From Rahnella laticis (GTDB taxonomy: Bacteria > Pseudomonadota > Gammaproteobacteria > Enterobacterales > Enterobacteriaceae): 64,000 bases of DNA. The translations under genes were made by a program, and so were the position numbers. A model generated the notes under the pieces. That model did no database searches. It saw nothing but the letters and a program-made list of their open reading frames with translations, and was not told where the DNA came from. Every line of letters starts with the position of its first letter. Within the stretch, counting starts at the first letter, position 1. The stretch covers positions 310,001-374,000 of the forward strand of contig NZ_JADOBI010000005.1 in the NCBI RefSeq assembly GCF_015644585.1. The letters are read 5' to 3'. This document shows, in pieces, positions 20,466 to 30,570 of the stretch.

Positions 20466-21287
20466 GTGGACAGATGCGTGTTTTATATTTCCGATGGCAC
20501 GGCGATTACCGCTGAAGTGGTAGGTCATGCCGTACTTTCACAATTCCCGGTCAATTCGACGACCTACTCATTGCCCTTTGTTGAAAGCGAAGAACGGGCT
20601 CAGGCCGTCAGCCGCCAGATCAATGAGATTTTCGAAAAAACGGGCGCCCGCCCGCTGGTGTTCTACTCCATTATTGCGCCGAAGATCCGTCAGATTATTG
20701 AAAGCAGCGAAGGATTCTGCCAGGACATCGTTCAGTCGCTGGTCGCACCGCTTCAAAATGAGCTTGGCGTTGAACCGACACCGGTGGCAAACCGTACGCA
20801 CGGTCTGACCGCCAGCAATATCAGCAAATATGATGCCCGTATTGCGGCTATCGATTACACGCTGGCGCACGACGACGGTATATCCCTGCGTAATCTCGAT
20901 CAGGCACAGGTTATTTTGCTGGGCGTTTCGCGCTGCGGTAAAACCCCCACCAGCCTTTACCTGGCATTACAGTTTGGGATCCGCGCGGCCAACTATCCGT
21001 TTACCGCCGATGATATGGATAATATTCAGCTTCCAGCCGCGCTGAAACCGCACATGCACAAGCTTTTCGGGCTGACGATTGACCCGGAAAGGCTGACCGC
21101 TATCCGTCAGGAACGGGTAGAAAACAGCCGCTATGCGTCTTTACGCCAGTGCCGGATGGAAGTGTCTGAAGTCGAAGCATTATTTCGCAAAAACCAAATT
21201 CGGTATCTCAACAGTACAAATTATTCCGTTGAGGAAATTTCGGCGAAGATTATGGACAGCTTTGGTATGAGTCGCCGCATGTTCTGA
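20466..21287 (+). CDS. ppsR: PEP synthase regulatory protein PpsR (kinase/pyrophosphorylase)
   Basis: DUF299 bifunctional enzyme that inactivates PpsA by ADP-dependent phosphorylation and reactivates it by Pi-dependent dephosphorylation. It has 273 residues (E. coli 277). The start is GTG: AGGAG lies 6 nt before it and the frame reads [15 protein letters not shown]; the ATG four bases upstream is out of frame. The P-loop is [11 protein letters not shown], followed by [11 protein letters not shown] and the C-terminal [10 protein letters not shown]. The GTG start may keep the level low relative to PpsA. Confidence 0.95.
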   Translation: MDRCVFYISDGTAITAEVVGHAVLSQFPVNSTTYSLPFVESEERAQAVSRQINEIFEKTGARPLVFYSIIAPKIRQIIESSEGFCQDIVQSLVAPLQNELGVEPTPVANRTHGLTASNISKYDARIAAIDYTLAHDDGISLRNLDQAQVILLGVSRCGKTPTSLYLALQFGIRAANYPFTADDMDNIQLPAALKPHMHKLFGLTIDPERLTAIRQERVENSRYASLRQCRMEVSEVEALFRKNQIRYLNSTNYSVEEISAKIMDSFGMSRRMF

Positions 21288-21414
21288 TTCATTTAATGAT
21301 TTGGATGGCAGAACGTGCCGAGAGTGATTGAAATCATCTGTTTTTACGTTATTGTGATCGCCATCACTTCCCGGTATTCCTGCCGCAGCGAAGAAACAAA
21401 TTTTCGAGAACACC

Positions 21415-22461
21415 ATGTCACAAACAGATGAACTGCGTACGACGCGCATCGACAGCCTGATTACGCCTCAGGCACTGGCAGACAAATTGCCAATCTCCCC
21501 GTCGGTCGCACAGCATGTAATGGAATCACGCAAACGTATTGAAAAAATCATCAGCGGTGAAGACCCTCGCCTTCTGGTGATTGTTGGTCCCTGCTCTATT
21601 CACGATATTGAAGCTGCAATTGATTACGCAGGTCAGCTCAGCGTATTGCGCGAAAAATATCAGGATCGTTTAGAGATCGTGATGCGCACCTATTTTGAAA
21701 AACCGCGAACCGTCGTGGGCTGGAAAGGATTAATTTCTGACCCCGAACTCAACGGTACCTGCCGCGTGAACGACGGAATTGAACTGGCGCGTAAAGTCTT
21801 GCTGGCCATCAATCAGTTAGGAATTCCAACGGCCACTGAGTTTCTGGATATGGTTATCGGCCAGTATATCGCCGACCTTATCAGCTGGGGCGCAATCGGT
21901 GCGCGCACCACGGAAAGCCAGATCCACCGTGAAATGGCTTCTGCGCTGTCTTGCCCGGTTGGTTTTAAAAATGGTACTGACGGCAATACGCGTATCGCCA
22001 TTGACGCCATCCGCTCATCACGCACCAGCCACATGTTCCTGTCGCCGGATAAGAACGGTCAGATGACTATTTACCGCACAGCAGGCAACCCTTACGGCCA
22101 CGTAATTATGCGCGGCGGTAAAAAGCCTAATTATCACGCCGATGATCTTGAACAGGCCTGCCTGAGTTTGTCTGAGTTTGACCTGCCGCAACGTCTGGTA
22201 GTCGATTTCAGCCACGGAAATTGCCAGAAGCAGCATCGCCGCCAGCTGGACGTCGCCGAAGACATCTGCCAGCAAATCCGCAATGGCTCAACCGCCGTCG
22301 CGGGGATTATGGCCGAGAGTTTCCTGGCAGAAGGCACGCAACCTATTGTTCCCGGCAAACCGCTGGTTTACGGCAAATCCATTACTGATCCTTGCCTGAG
22401 CTGGGCTGACACTGAAACCCTTCTGTCGATGCTGGCTGAAGCGACCAATTCAAGATTCTGA
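21415..22461 (+). CDS. aroH: 3-deoxy-7-phosphoheptulonate synthase, Trp-sensitive type
   Basis: Condenses PEP and erythrose-4-phosphate in the first step of the shikimate pathway. It has 348 residues, as E. coli AroH. Class-I DAHP synthase motifs are LLVIVGPCSIHD, MRTYFEKPRTVVGWKGL, GARTTESQIHREMASALSCP and DFSHGNCQKQHRRQ. It is called aroH rather than aroF or aroG from its position after ppsR and its N-terminal MSQTDELRTTRIDSL. I looked for a TrpR operator (CTAGT-type) upstream and did not see one, so tryptophan repression is not shown. Confidence 0.94.
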   Translation: MSQTDELRTTRIDSLITPQALADKLPISPSVAQHVMESRKRIEKIISGEDPRLLVIVGPCSIHDIEAAIDYAGQLSVLREKYQDRLEIVMRTYFEKPRTVVGWKGLISDPELNGTCRVNDGIELARKVLLAINQLGIPTATEFLDMVIGQYIADLISWGAIGARTTESQIHREMASALSCPVGFKNGTDGNTRIAIDAIRSSRTSHMFLSPDKNGQMTIYRTAGNPYGHVIMRGGKKPNYHADDLEQACLSLSEFDLPQRLVVDFSHGNCQKQHRRQLDVAEDICQQIRNGSTAVAGIMAESFLAEGTQPIVPGKPLVYGKSITDPCLSWADTETLLSMLAEATNSRF

Positions 22462-22482
22462 TCACCCCGAAGTCATCTTCAT

Positions 22483-22509
22483 AAGGGCAACATATGTTGC
22501 CCTTTTTAA
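22483..22509 (+). terminator. aroH terminator
   Basis: AAGGGCAACATATGTTGCCC is nearly all of a 22-bp perfect palindrome, followed by TTTTTAAT, 21 bp after the aroH stop. Confidence 0.85.
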
Positions 22510-22629
22510 TGCCCGCCCCAGCGCAATTCTCCGTCCCTTCAAACGCTTCCAGTGATTTTCCCCACGGCTTATCCTCCGTAAATTAAGGGGTTATCAGTAA
22601 ATAATTACATTCCATCAACAAAAATTTTC

Positions 22630-22669
22630 TTGATGTGTTTGTGCAATGATTTGATAATGATTATCAAAT
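22630..22669 (+). promoter_or_regulatory. hmu promoter with Fur box
   Basis: TTGATG and GATAAT are 17 bp apart. TTGATAATGATTATCAAAT (22651-22669) is a near-palindromic Fur box covering the -10. This predicts iron repression of the whole hmuSTUV operon. The leader to hemS is about 135 nt and contains no hemP-like open frame. Confidence 0.8.
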
Positions 22670-22802
22670 TGATATTAATTCCCATTACCAGCAATGAAGT
22701 TAGCTGGTCTCTGGCCCAAATATTTTTACAAATCATTCACATAACAACGCGATTTTTTATCTGCCTGTTGGCAGATGACGTTAAGACAACGAGGAGACAG
22801 CA

Positions 22803-23837
22803 ATGCATTCAGTTCACTATCAGGACTATTTACAGGCCAAAGAAGCCAATCCCGGTAAATATGCCCGCGATCTGGCGGGAATTTTAGGTATCAGTGAAGC
22901 CGAGTTAACGTCTTTACGCGTTTCGCATGATGCAGTGAAACTGGATGTCGATGCCCGTACATTGCTGGCCGCACTGGAAAATGTGGGCGGGACAAAATCC
23001 ATCACCCGCAACGATTATGCTGTTCACGAACAGCAAGGGCGCTATGAAAACCAGCATCTCAGCGGCCATGCGGGGTTAATCCTGAATCCGCGCGCGCTGG
23101 ATTTACGTCTTTTCCTTCAGCACTGGCTGCACGTTTTCAGCATGTCTGAAAACACAGCCCGCGGCGTGCGCCACAGTATTCAGTTCTTTGATGCACACGG
23201 CGACGCGGTTCATAAAGTGTATAACACCGACGAAACCGACATGGCAGCCTGGGACGCGCTGATTGCCCAATACAAAACTGATGTCAATCCTCCGCTGCAG
23301 ATTGAGCCGGTCACGCCTGTGGCTCCGGCCAGCGCTTCCGATACCAGCAGTATCGATGCTGACTGGCGCGCAATGACGGATGTTCACCAGTTCTTCCAGC
23401 TTCTCAAACGCCATGATGTCACCCGCCAGCAGGCTTTCAAAGCAGTAGGCGACGATCTGGCATGGCGTGTCGAAAACGGTTCACTGACCCGTTTGCTGAA
23501 CATCGCAAAAGATGATCAGAATGAAATTATGATTTTCGTTGGCAACCGCGGTTGCGTGCAAATCTTCACCGGCCAGATTGAAAAAGTGATGCCGCACGGC
23601 GAATGGATTAACGTTTTCAACGAACGCTTCACCCTTCATCTGGTGGAAAGCGCCATCGCAGAAAGCTGGATCACCCGTAAACCGACCAAAGACGGCTTTG
23701 TCACCAGCCTGGAATTATTTGCCGCAGACGGCACGCAAATTGCCCAACTGTACGGCCAGCGTACTGAAGGCACGGCAGAACAGACCCAGTGGCGCGAACA
23801 ACTGGCACAACTGAGCAGCGAAGGCGTTGCCGCATGA
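22803..23837 (+). CDS. hmuS: HemS/HmuS haem-degrading or haem-trafficking protein
   Basis: Cytoplasmic protein of the HemS/ChuS family that binds imported haem and, in homologues, breaks it down to release iron. It has 344 residues in two HemS repeats (about 35-165 and 200-335). Residues equivalent to the family's haem contacts are present: Arg102 (DLRLFLQHW) and His195 (MTDVHQFFQ). GAGGAGACAGC precedes the ATG. It is first in a tightly overlapping operon, with ATGA overlap into hmuT. Confidence 0.93.
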   Translation: MHSVHYQDYLQAKEANPGKYARDLAGILGISEAELTSLRVSHDAVKLDVDARTLLAALENVGGTKSITRNDYAVHEQQGRYENQHLSGHAGLILNPRALDLRLFLQHWLHVFSMSENTARGVRHSIQFFDAHGDAVHKVYNTDETDMAAWDALIAQYKTDVNPPLQIEPVTPVAPASASDTSSIDADWRAMTDVHQFFQLLKRHDVTRQQAFKAVGDDLAWRVENGSLTRLLNIAKDDQNEIMIFVGNRGCVQIFTGQIEKVMPHGEWINVFNERFTLHLVESAIAESWITRKPTKDGFVTSLELFAADGTQIAQLYGQRTEGTAEQTQWREQLAQLSSEGVAA

Positions 23838-24664
23838 AAACACCTCTGAAAGCGCTGATTGCCGCTGCGGCAATTTTGTCTGCACCCGTGCTCCACGCCG
23901 CAGAGAAACTGGTCAGCATTGGCGGCGATGTGACCGAAATTGTCTATGCCCTCGGGGCAGGCGAAGAAATGGTGGCACGCGACAGCACCAGCCTGCGTCC
24001 GCAGGCGGTACTGAAACTGCCGGATGTCGGTTATATGCGCCAGCTCAACACCGAAGGGATCCTCTCCATGCGCCCTTCGATGGTGCTGAGCAGCGAGCTG
24101 GCAGAACCTTCACTGGTTTTACAGCAACTGGCGCAAAACGGCGTGAAGGTCATTCGCGTGCCGGGCACAGCTTCTGTCGATACCGTACCTAAAAAGATTG
24201 AAGTGATTGCAGGCGCGCTCAACCGTCAGGCGGAAGGTGCAAAGCTGATTGCGACGTACCGTTCTCAGCTTGATGCCATCCATCACGATGCTTTGCCGGT
24301 AAAAATTCTGTTTGTCATGAGCCACGGCGGAATGTCGTCTATGGCAGCAGGCCAGAATACGGCGGCGGACGCGATGATCACGTCCGTGGGTGCGAAAAAT
24401 GCCATGCAGGGCTTCAGCCGTTATCGCCCTCTTTCGCAGGAAGGCGTCATTGCCAGCGCTCCGGACATTTTATTGCTGACCTCCGACGGCGTGAAAACGC
24501 TGGGTGGCATGGATCAGGTCTGGAAATTACCGGGGGTTGCCATGACGCCGGCAGGCAAAAACAAGCGCATTTTAGTGCTTGATGATATGTCCCTGCTGGG
24601 CTTTGGCCTGCAAACACCGGTCGTTATGGCAAAACTGCGTCAGGCGGCGGAACAAGCGAAATGA
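23834..24664 (+). CDS. hmuT: HmuT periplasmic haem-binding protein
   Basis: Substrate-binding component of the haem ABC importer. The start [19 protein letters not shown] overlaps the hmuS stop (ATGA) and supplies a signal peptide cut after HAAE-type A-x-A near residue 22. The mature part starts [17 protein letters not shown], typical of class-III (helical backbone) metal/haem-binding proteins. It has 276 residues, and its stop overlaps hmuU. Confidence 0.92.
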   Translation: MKTPLKALIAAAAILSAPVLHAAEKLVSIGGDVTEIVYALGAGEEMVARDSTSLRPQAVLKLPDVGYMRQLNTEGILSMRPSMVLSSELAEPSLVLQQLAQNGVKVIRVPGTASVDTVPKKIEVIAGALNRQAEGAKLIATYRSQLDAIHHDALPVKILFVMSHGGMSSMAAGQNTAADAMITSVGAKNAMQGFSRYRPLSQEGVIASAPDILLLTSDGVKTLGGMDQVWKLPGVAMTPAGKNKRILVLDDMSLLGFGLQTPVVMAKLRQAAEQAK

Positions 24665-25689
24665 GCAGCATGAGCCCCCCAATGCCGTCCCGACGCCGTT
24701 CTCCTGTCTGGGCGCTGATCGGCCTCGGTGGTGCTCTGCTGGTACTGGCTATTCTGGCAGCCAATACCGGCGCGATGGCGTTGTCGCTGCGTACTTTGTT
24801 AACGCGGCCTTTTGACGACGGGTTATGGCAAATCTGGCTGACCGTACGTCTGCCCCGCGTGCTGCTGGCCGTGGTGGTCGGCTGCGCACTGGCCTGTTCC
24901 GGTGCCGTGATGCAGGGTTTGTTTCGCAACCCGCTGGCGGATCCGGGTTTGCTTGGGATCAGCAGCGGCGCGGCGCTGGCCGTGGCGCTGACTATTGTCA
25001 TGCCGCTTTCGCTGCCGCCGATTCTGGCACTCTACGGTCACATGATCAGCGCCTTTGCGGGAAGCCTGGCGATTTCGGCCATCGTGTTTGCGCTGAGCCG
25101 TTTCGGGCATGGCGGATTGTCGCGTTTACTTCTCGCCGGGATTGCCATTAATGCCTTATGTGGCGCGGCGGTTGGGGTTCTGACTTACGTCAGCGATGAC
25201 CAGCAGCTGCGCCAGTTTTCTTTGTGGAGCATGGGCAGCCTCGGACAGGCGCAATGGCCAACGCTGGCGGTTGCCGCATCGTTAATTCTGCCCGCCTGCG
25301 TGGCGACATTATTCATGGCGCGTCGCCTGAATATTTTGCAGCTCGGTGAGGAAGATGCGCATTACCTTGGGGTTAACGTCCGCCGCACGCAGCTGCAATT
25401 ATTGCTTCTGAGTGCGCTGCTGGTAGGCGCTGCAGTCGCAGTTTCCGGTGTTATCGGCTTTATCGGTCTGGTGATTCCTCACCTGCTACGCATGCGGCTG
25501 GGTGCGGACCATCGCTGGTTGTTACCGGGATCAGCCATGGCCGGAGCCTGCCTGCTGTTACTGGCCGACACACTGGCAAGAACGCTGGTCGCACCGGCTG
25601 AAATGCCGGTGGGCCTGCTGACCAGTCTGTTGGGTGGCCCGTATTTCTTATGGTTAATTTTACGTCCCGGAGTGCCGCGCAATGTCTGA
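24661..25689 (+). CDS. hmuU: HmuU haem ABC permease
   Basis: Inner-membrane permease of the FecCD/BtuC family, 342 residues, about ten hydrophobic segments. Family motifs are [39 protein letters not shown] and [15 protein letters not shown]. The ATGA overlap with hmuT and 8-bp overlap with hmuV indicate coupled translation. It resembles btuC elsewhere in the window but belongs to the haem set by context. Confidence 0.93.
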   Translation: MSSMSPPMPSRRRSPVWALIGLGGALLVLAILAANTGAMALSLRTLLTRPFDDGLWQIWLTVRLPRVLLAVVVGCALACSGAVMQGLFRNPLADPGLLGISSGAALAVALTIVMPLSLPPILALYGHMISAFAGSLAISAIVFALSRFGHGGLSRLLLAGIAINALCGAAVGVLTYVSDDQQLRQFSLWSMGSLGQAQWPTLAVAASLILPACVATLFMARRLNILQLGEEDAHYLGVNVRRTQLQLLLLSALLVGAAVAVSGVIGFIGLVIPHLLRMRLGADHRWLLPGSAMAGACLLLLADTLARTLVAPAEMPVGLLTSLLGGPYFLWLILRPGVPRNV

Positions 25690-26470
25690 TCTCACTTCAT
25701 TGCTGGTTGCGGAAAATCTGTCCTATTCCGCCGGGGGGCGTCGCTTAATTGACGACGTGTCACTCAGCCTGAAAAGCGGCGAAATGGTCGCGCTGATCGG
25801 GCCAAACGGCGCGGGGAAATCCACGCTGATGCGCATGCTGACAGGTTATCTGACGCCGCAGTCCGGGCATTGTACGTTACAGGGAAAACGGCTGGCCGAC
25901 TGGACATCGAAGGATCTCGCCCGCACCCGCGCGGTGATGCGCCAGAACAGTACGATGGCGTTCGGTTTCAGCGTGCGTGAAGTGCTGACGCTCGGACGCT
26001 CGCCGCACGGCCAGCAAAATATGCAACATGCACTGAACGAAGTGATGCAGCAGACCGGTTGTATGACGCTGGCAGAACGCGATTACCGCCATTTGTCAGG
26101 CGGCGAGCAGCAGCGGGTGCAGCTTGCACGCGTTCTGATCCAACTCTGGCAACCGGCACCTGCCCCGCGCTGGCTTTTTCTGGATGAACCGACGTCGGCG
26201 CTCGATTTATACCATCAGCAACATGCATTGCGCCTGCTGCGCGAGCTGACCCTGAAAACACCATTGTCGGTGTGCTGCGTGCTGCACGATCTCAATCTGG
26301 CGGCGCTGTATGCTGACAGGATAATTTTGCTGCACAGCGGTAAAGTTGTCGCCAGCGGAACACCGGCTGAAGTGCTGAGCGAAGAAACGCTAAGCCGCTG
26401 GTATCAGGCCGATCTGAACGTCTGCCCGCATCCGGAAACCGCTTTGCCGCAAGTTTTTCTGCGCCAGTAA
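25682..26470 (+). CDS. hmuV: HmuV haem ABC ATPase
   Basis: ATPase that powers HmuU. It has 262 residues, with Walker [11 protein letters not shown]-loop [14 protein letters not shown], signature [15 protein letters not shown], and Walker [14 protein letters not shown]. It is last in the operon, followed by a strong terminator. No outer-membrane receptor gene follows or precedes the set. Confidence 0.94.
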   Translation: MSDLTSLLVAENLSYSAGGRRLIDDVSLSLKSGEMVALIGPNGAGKSTLMRMLTGYLTPQSGHCTLQGKRLADWTSKDLARTRAVMRQNSTMAFGFSVREVLTLGRSPHGQQNMQHALNEVMQQTGCMTLAERDYRHLSGGEQQRVQLARVLIQLWQPAPAPRWLFLDEPTSALDLYHQQHALRLLRELTLKTPLSVCCVLHDLNLAALYADRIILLHSGKVVASGTPAEVLSEETLSRWYQADLNVCPHPETALPQVFLRQ

Positions 26471-26486
26471 ACACGGCCTCAAAACA

Positions 26487-26526
26487 AAAATGCCACAACA
26501 CCGTTTCGGGTTTGTGGCATTTTTTA
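26487..26526. terminator. Bidirectional terminator between hmuV and selO
   Basis: AAAATGCCACAA pairs with TTTGTGGCATTTT around CACCGTTTCGGG-type loop, with A and T runs on both sides, serving both convergent genes. Confidence 0.88.
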
Positions 26527-26534
26527 ACTGCGTG

Positions 26535-27989
26535 TCAGCTGGAGCAGGAAATTTCCAAATGTTTTCCCCAGTCCGGCGGTAATGCCGCCATGGCATCGTG
26601 TTGCGGAGCATCGCTGTAGGGGTCGCGAAGCGCCTGATGCAGCTGTGTCAGCGCACTGATATCGTCTTTTTCCGCCTTTTCAATCACCTGCTGCGCCAGA
26701 TAATTTCGCAAAATAATCCGCGGATTACTTTGCTTCATGGCCTGCTGGCGGGTGGCATCGTCGATATTTTCCGTCTGCAAACGCTCGCGATAGGACTGAT
26801 ACCAGCTGTCAAACGCCGCGCGATCAATGAATTCATCGCGTAATGGAGATTGCGCCTGTTGCTGTTCCACATGGCTGAGCAGCCGGAAAGTCTGCGTGAA
26901 ATCCCTGCCTTCTTTCGCCATCAGGCTGAGCAATCCGGTCAGCAAATCGTTATCCCGTTTATCTTCCGTGAAAAAGCCCAGCTTACCGCGCATCAGCGCC
27001 CCGTAGGCTTTCATCAGCGCCGGTTCGTAGCAGCCCAGCGCTGCCTGCAATTGTTCGGTGCTCATCAGGCCGGACAGCGTTTGCGCCAGCCGGTGAAGAT
27101 TCCAGTACGCCACCGCGGGCTGGTTATCGTAGCTGTAGCGTCCCTGATGGTCAGAGTGATTGCAGATGTACCCTGGCTGATAGTCGTCCAGAAAACCGTA
27201 AGGACCGAAGTCAATGGTCAGGCCGAGAACCGACATGTTATCGGTGTTCATCACGCCGTGCGCAAACCCGATACTTTGCCACTGCGCAATCAGCGCGGCG
27301 GTTCGCTCAACCACCTCGGAGAACCATTGCTGGTAACGCCGCGCCTCGTCCGGCTCACTTTCCGGCAACTGCGGCCAGTGATGGGCGATCACGTAATCCG
27401 CCAGTTGTTTCACCTGTTCGGGCTGTTTACGGTAATAGAAATGTTCGAAATGGCCGAAACGAATGTGGCTTTCCGCTACGCGCATCAGCATTGCGCCGCG
27501 TTCTGGCTGTTCACGAAATACAGGCTCGTCGCTGGTCACAATCGACAACGCGCGGGTTGTCGGCACCGATAAATGATGAAGTGCTTCGGACGCCAGAAAC
27601 TCACGGATCACCGAGCGCAGCACGGCGCGGCCATCGCCCATGCGTGAATAAGGCGTCACACCCGCGCCTTTCAGATGCCAGTCAAAACGCTGTCCTGAAG
27701 GCAAAACCTGTTCACCAAGTAAAATCCCGCGACCGTCGCCCAGTTGTCCGGCCCATTGCCCAAACTGATGGCCGCTATAAACCTGCGCCAGCGGCAACAT
27801 GCCGGGAAAGAATTTCTCACCGCACCAGAATTCCCGGTGCTCAGCGTTAAAGAGAGTGTCATCCAGCCCCAACTCGCGGGCCAGCGGTTCACTGTGGTAC
27901 AGAAGGCGCGCGCCCTTCAGCGGCGTGGGCTGAAGCGCGGTATAAAAACCGGGTAACTGGTCTGCGTAATGATGTTCGAATTGCGGCAT
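26535..27989 (-). CDS. selO: SelO protein adenylyltransferase (YdiU)
   Basis: Pseudokinase-fold enzyme that transfers AMP to Ser/Thr/Tyr of target proteins under oxidative stress. It has 484 residues (E. coli 478). Conserved stretches are [60 protein letters not shown] (catalytic Asn and metal site) and [20 protein letters not shown]. The C terminus EISCSS keeps a cysteine where animal SelO has selenocysteine; with the Cys in YICNHSD it matches the redox pair known in E. coli. It sits at the usual place before ydiV. Confidence 0.95.
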   Translation of the reverse strand: MPQFEHHYADQLPGFYTALQPTPLKGARLLYHSEPLARELGLDDTLFNAEHREFWCGEKFFPGMLPLAQVYSGHQFGQWAGQLGDGRGILLGEQVLPSGQRFDWHLKGAGVTPYSRMGDGRAVLRSVIREFLASEALHHLSVPTTRALSIVTSDEPVFREQPERGAMLMRVAESHIRFGHFEHFYYRKQPEQVKQLADYVIAHHWPQLPESEPDEARRYQQWFSEVVERTAALIAQWQSIGFAHGVMNTDNMSVLGLTIDFGPYGFLDDYQPGYICNHSDHQGRYSYDNQPAVAYWNLHRLAQTLSGLMSTEQLQAALGCYEPALMKAYGALMRGKLGFFTEDKRDNDLLTGLLSLMAKEGRDFTQTFRLLSHVEQQQAQSPLRDEFIDRAAFDSWYQSYRERLQTENIDDATRQQAMKQSNPRIILRNYLAQQVIEKAEKDDISALTQLHQALRDPYSDAPQHDAMAALPPDWGKHLEISCSS

Positions 27990-28073
27990 AAATCCCCCTT
28001 TTCTTTAGTGTAGGGCGGCATCGCGGTGATTAACACGGAGTAATAACAGGGAGATTGCGGAGCGCGGAAATGA

Positions 28074-28105
28074 AAAATCCCGGTGCAGCAGGCGCTGACC
28101 GGGAT
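28074..28105 (-). terminator. ydiV terminator
   Basis: On the minus strand ATCCCGGT and ACCGGGAT pair over a 13-nt loop, then TTTTTC, about 27 bp after the ydiV stop. Confidence 0.75.
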
Positions 28106-28131
28106 CATGGCACCAGAACTGAAGTTACCGA

Positions 28132-28860
28132 TTAATGAAATTGGGCGGGCCGGACAAGCAGATTATCCAGCTCTGCCGGTTCCACACCCGGCCAAAGCAA
28201 ACCTTTCATCCCCTGCACGTCGGTTTTACGCAACGCATCAAAGTAGGCCTGACTGTCCAGGCCATCCACCACAATATTGCGGCAAAACCGGTTAACATTT
28301 CTCAGGAGCGACGGCATAACAATGGCGAAATGTTCGCCCTCGAAAAGCTGCCAGAACAGATTTTTGTCCAGTTTCACCCACTGAAAAAGGTGATCGAAAA
28401 CAGGTGCCATCGTGACGTTCCCTGAGCCAAAGTTTTCAAGCCATAAGGGAAAGTGCTGCTTCAGCGCCATCAGCTGAGGGTTTTTCCGGCCTTCAGAGAG
28501 TTGCGGAAATGATTCGCTCAGATTCAGATGAATAAAAGGATGTGCCTTAAAAGCATCGCGGAGATTTTCATCCTCGAGCAATAACGCCACCTGCTTTTCT
28601 TCCACGCCGATATTTAAAATTACCTGGTTATCACAAAACCAACGGGCATGTTCATTAGCCCAAATTTGTTGCTCATTCAGAAAACGTTGCAGCTGCGTCT
28701 GAGTGAGCAAATTCAGTACAAGCTCTGTTGGCATGATTAGCTTGCTGTCTGCGCTGGAAAAACGACACACTAATTCTATCGCGAGTAACTTCCCTTCGAT
28801 TGAGTAAACCGGCTGGCACAGATAGCTGCTGTTAAACGCCGTATCGAATTGTATTTTCAT
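28132..28860 (-). CDS. ydiV: YdiV/RflP-like degenerate EAL protein (anti-FlhDC factor)
   Basis: In E. coli and Salmonella YdiV binds FlhD, blocks FlhD4C2 and directs it to ClpXP, lowering flagellar expression; it does not degrade c-di-GMP. The start MKIQFDTAFNSSYL, with GGAC upstream, gives 242 residues (E. coli 237); longer starts are possible. Shared blocks are LNEGK-like LSEGRKNPQLMAL, LENFGSGNVTMAPVFDHLF and KLDKNLF. The EAL position reads IELVCRF, so the catalytic motif is not intact. It lies between selO and nlpC as in E. coli, with lplA inserted. The anti-FlhDC role is inferred from orthology. Confidence 0.85.
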   Translation of the reverse strand: MKIQFDTAFNSSYLCQPVYSIEGKLLAIELVCRFSSADSKLIMPTELVLNLLTQTQLQRFLNEQQIWANEHARWFCDNQVILNIGVEEKQVALLLEDENLRDAFKAHPFIHLNLSESFPQLSEGRKNPQLMALKQHFPLWLENFGSGNVTMAPVFDHLFQWVKLDKNLFWQLFEGEHFAIVMPSLLRNVNRFCRNIVVDGLDSQAYFDALRKTDVQGMKGLLWPGVEPAELDNLLVRPAQFH

Positions 28861-29190
28861 TTTTGTCCAAAACATCAACGGCACTGCGAATTGATTAATA
28901 ACTTTTTTGACTATCAATCAGATCATAAAGATACCGGAGCCCCGAGGCGTCACCGAAATATTAGAGAAATTGATATCAAGAAAGAACCTAGCCGGATTCA
29001 AGGGTCGAGCACTGATCTCGCGAACGGCAGAGAGATCAAAAAATGTAAGAATGTATGTCCCTTTTGCGCCTTCGTTTTGAGGCGTCTTTCGGTCAGAAAG
29101 GGGCTTTCGGACTAATCTTATCGTCAGTGGTGCAAACGCGCAACACAGTCTGTGAGCGCTATCAGACATATTTTGACAAAATTTTGATTA

Positions 29191-29214
29191 TTAATTGTGC
29201 AATCGCACAATTAA
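29191..29214. repeat. 24-bp perfect palindrome, TTAATTGTGC-AATC-GCACAATTAA
   Basis: Two 10-bp arms with a 4-bp centre that cannot pair, with no T tract, so not a terminator. The form (TTGTGC N4 GCACAA in AT-rich flanks) suggests a dimeric-repressor operator. I cannot name the protein. It is about 330 bp upstream of ydiV. Confidence 0.7.
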
Positions 29215-29412
29215 GCATGTTACTTAATATTTTATCTAATGGTTATAGTGGCTTATGAAATGTTGCGCAAGTATCAGCAGCAAGAATAACGTGCGGTTCG
29301 GAAACCCGGTTGACTTTCTAACGCAATAATAAACCAGAGATTATTTCAAATATGTCTGCTGTATCATGGATAAAAGAAGGGGCATTAGAGACGGAGAGGC
29401 ATTGACGAGTTT

Positions 29413-29449
29413 ACCGGAACCCTTTTTTGCGGCAGAAACGGGTTCCGGT
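29413..29449 (-). terminator. Probable lplA terminator
   Basis: ACCGGAACCC and GGGTTCCGGT form a 10-bp stem with a 17-nt loop, immediately after the lplA stop. There is no good T tract. Confidence 0.5.
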
Positions 29450-29458
29450 TATCTGGGT

Positions 29459-30472
29459 TTAGCGGATACAGCGCACCAGCCAGATTTGCAGCTCACCAAG
29501 CTCAGCCTGCATTGCCGGGTATTGTGCGGTGATTTCCTGACAGGTCAGTGCGACATCCTGCGCATGGTAACGCGTTCCCACCAGTGCATCAGCCAGCGCC
29601 AGCAAAGGCGCTGGATTCAGGCTGTCGGTAAAAATCTGCGCCCGGCTGATGGCGCCTTTTTCAACGTCAAAATGGATGTCCACTCCGCCCCAGACAAAGC
29701 GTTCATTGAGTAAATGGCTGAACGCCGGCGCTTTGCCGAAATTCCATTCCCAGCTGCTTTGTTTAGCAAACCGTTCCGGAAAACCGGGAATATCCGGGAA
29801 AACGTCAGGAGAGATAATTTCAGGTTCGACGCTGGTGCCATACCATTCGAAAAATGCGGCAGTCACGGCCTGACAGATTTGCTCGTGATTAATATCCGGA
29901 ACAAATTCATTGAGGTTTGCTACCCGCGAACGGACAGACGTGATGCCTTTTGCCTGTAGCTTTTTAATATCCGGATTAAGGTAGTTTGCCAGACGGCTCA
30001 GGTCAGCATTGAGCAGCAGCGTGCCGTGGTGGAAACCGCGGTCGGCCGTTTCACGGTAAGCTGAGCCGGAAATTTTTCTTTCACCTCCGGCAGTCTGAAC
30101 AACCAAATCGTTGCGACCGGATGCGCTGGCATCAATGCCCAGGCTTTTTAGCGCATTAAGAATAATACCGGTCGAGACACTTTTATCGTATTCCGGTTTG
30201 CCTGCCATAAACGTAAAACAGGTATTGCCCAGATCGTGGAAGACCGCCCCGCCACCGCTGCTGCGGCGCGCCAGACGAATGCCGTCTTCTTCCATCCTGC
30301 GCGTATTGCATTCTTTCCATGGATTTTGCGCCTGACCAATAACCACGGTTTCGGCGTTTCGCCATAAGAAAAGAACACGCTGCGTCGTCATCTCACGAAA
30401 AATACAGTCTTCCACGGCCAGATTGAACCAGGGATCGTAAGAGTCGGAAAGTAAGAGTCTGAGAGGTTTCAT
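29459..30472 (-). CDS. lplA: Lipoate-protein ligase A
   Basis: Activates free lipoate with ATP and attaches it to E2 and GcvH lipoyl domains. It has 337 residues (E. coli 338 class). Motifs are [20 protein letters not shown], the catalytic lysine in [14 protein letters not shown], and HHGTLLLN; the C-terminal accessory domain is from about 250. In E. coli lplA lies elsewhere on the chromosome, so its place between ydiV and nlpC is a lineage-specific insertion or rearrangement. Codon use does not look foreign. Confidence 0.94.
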   Translation of the reverse strand: MKPLRLLLSDSYDPWFNLAVEDCIFREMTTQRVLFLWRNAETVVIGQAQNPWKECNTRRMEEDGIRLARRSSGGGAVFHDLGNTCFTFMAGKPEYDKSVSTGIILNALKSLGIDASASGRNDLVVQTAGGERKISGSAYRETADRGFHHGTLLLNADLSRLANYLNPDIKKLQAKGITSVRSRVANLNEFVPDINHEQICQAVTAAFFEWYGTSVEPEIISPDVFPDIPGFPERFAKQSSWEWNFGKAPAFSHLLNERFVWGGVDIHFDVEKGAISRAQIFTDSLNPAPLLALADALVGTRYHAQDVALTCQEITAQYPAMQAELGELQIWLVRCIR

Positions 30473-30570
30473 TGCATATTCATCCTGAAAAAGTCTGTTC
30501 CGATAATAACAGCAAAAATCAGGATGAAATACGCAGCGAAATCAGGGGATAGTTTATTTAATGCGGGGTG

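Larger units (their letters stand above)
28861..29458. other. 598-bp interval without a supportable gene
   Basis: Upstream of ydiV and downstream of lplA, both on the minus strand. Short frames here lack ribosome sites and resemble nothing. It contains several inverted repeats: TGATCTC..GAGATCA (29013-29038), CTTTCGGTCAGAAAG (near 29089) and the 24-bp palindrome at 29191. It may hold a long ydiV leader, a regulator site or a small RNA; none is proven. Confidence 0.5.

Noticed and set aside
21288..21414. TrpR operator before aroH
   Set aside because: Searched for CTAGT-type palindromes known from E. coli aroH and trp; none seen.
22630..22887. Small open frame before hmuS as a hemP candidate
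   Set aside because: It begins at the Fur box, overlaps the hmuS start in another frame and lacks HemP-like residues.
29013..29038. TGATCTC..GAGATCA as a terminator
   Set aside because: Followed by A residues on the plus strand and no T tract on the minus strand; no gene ends at it.
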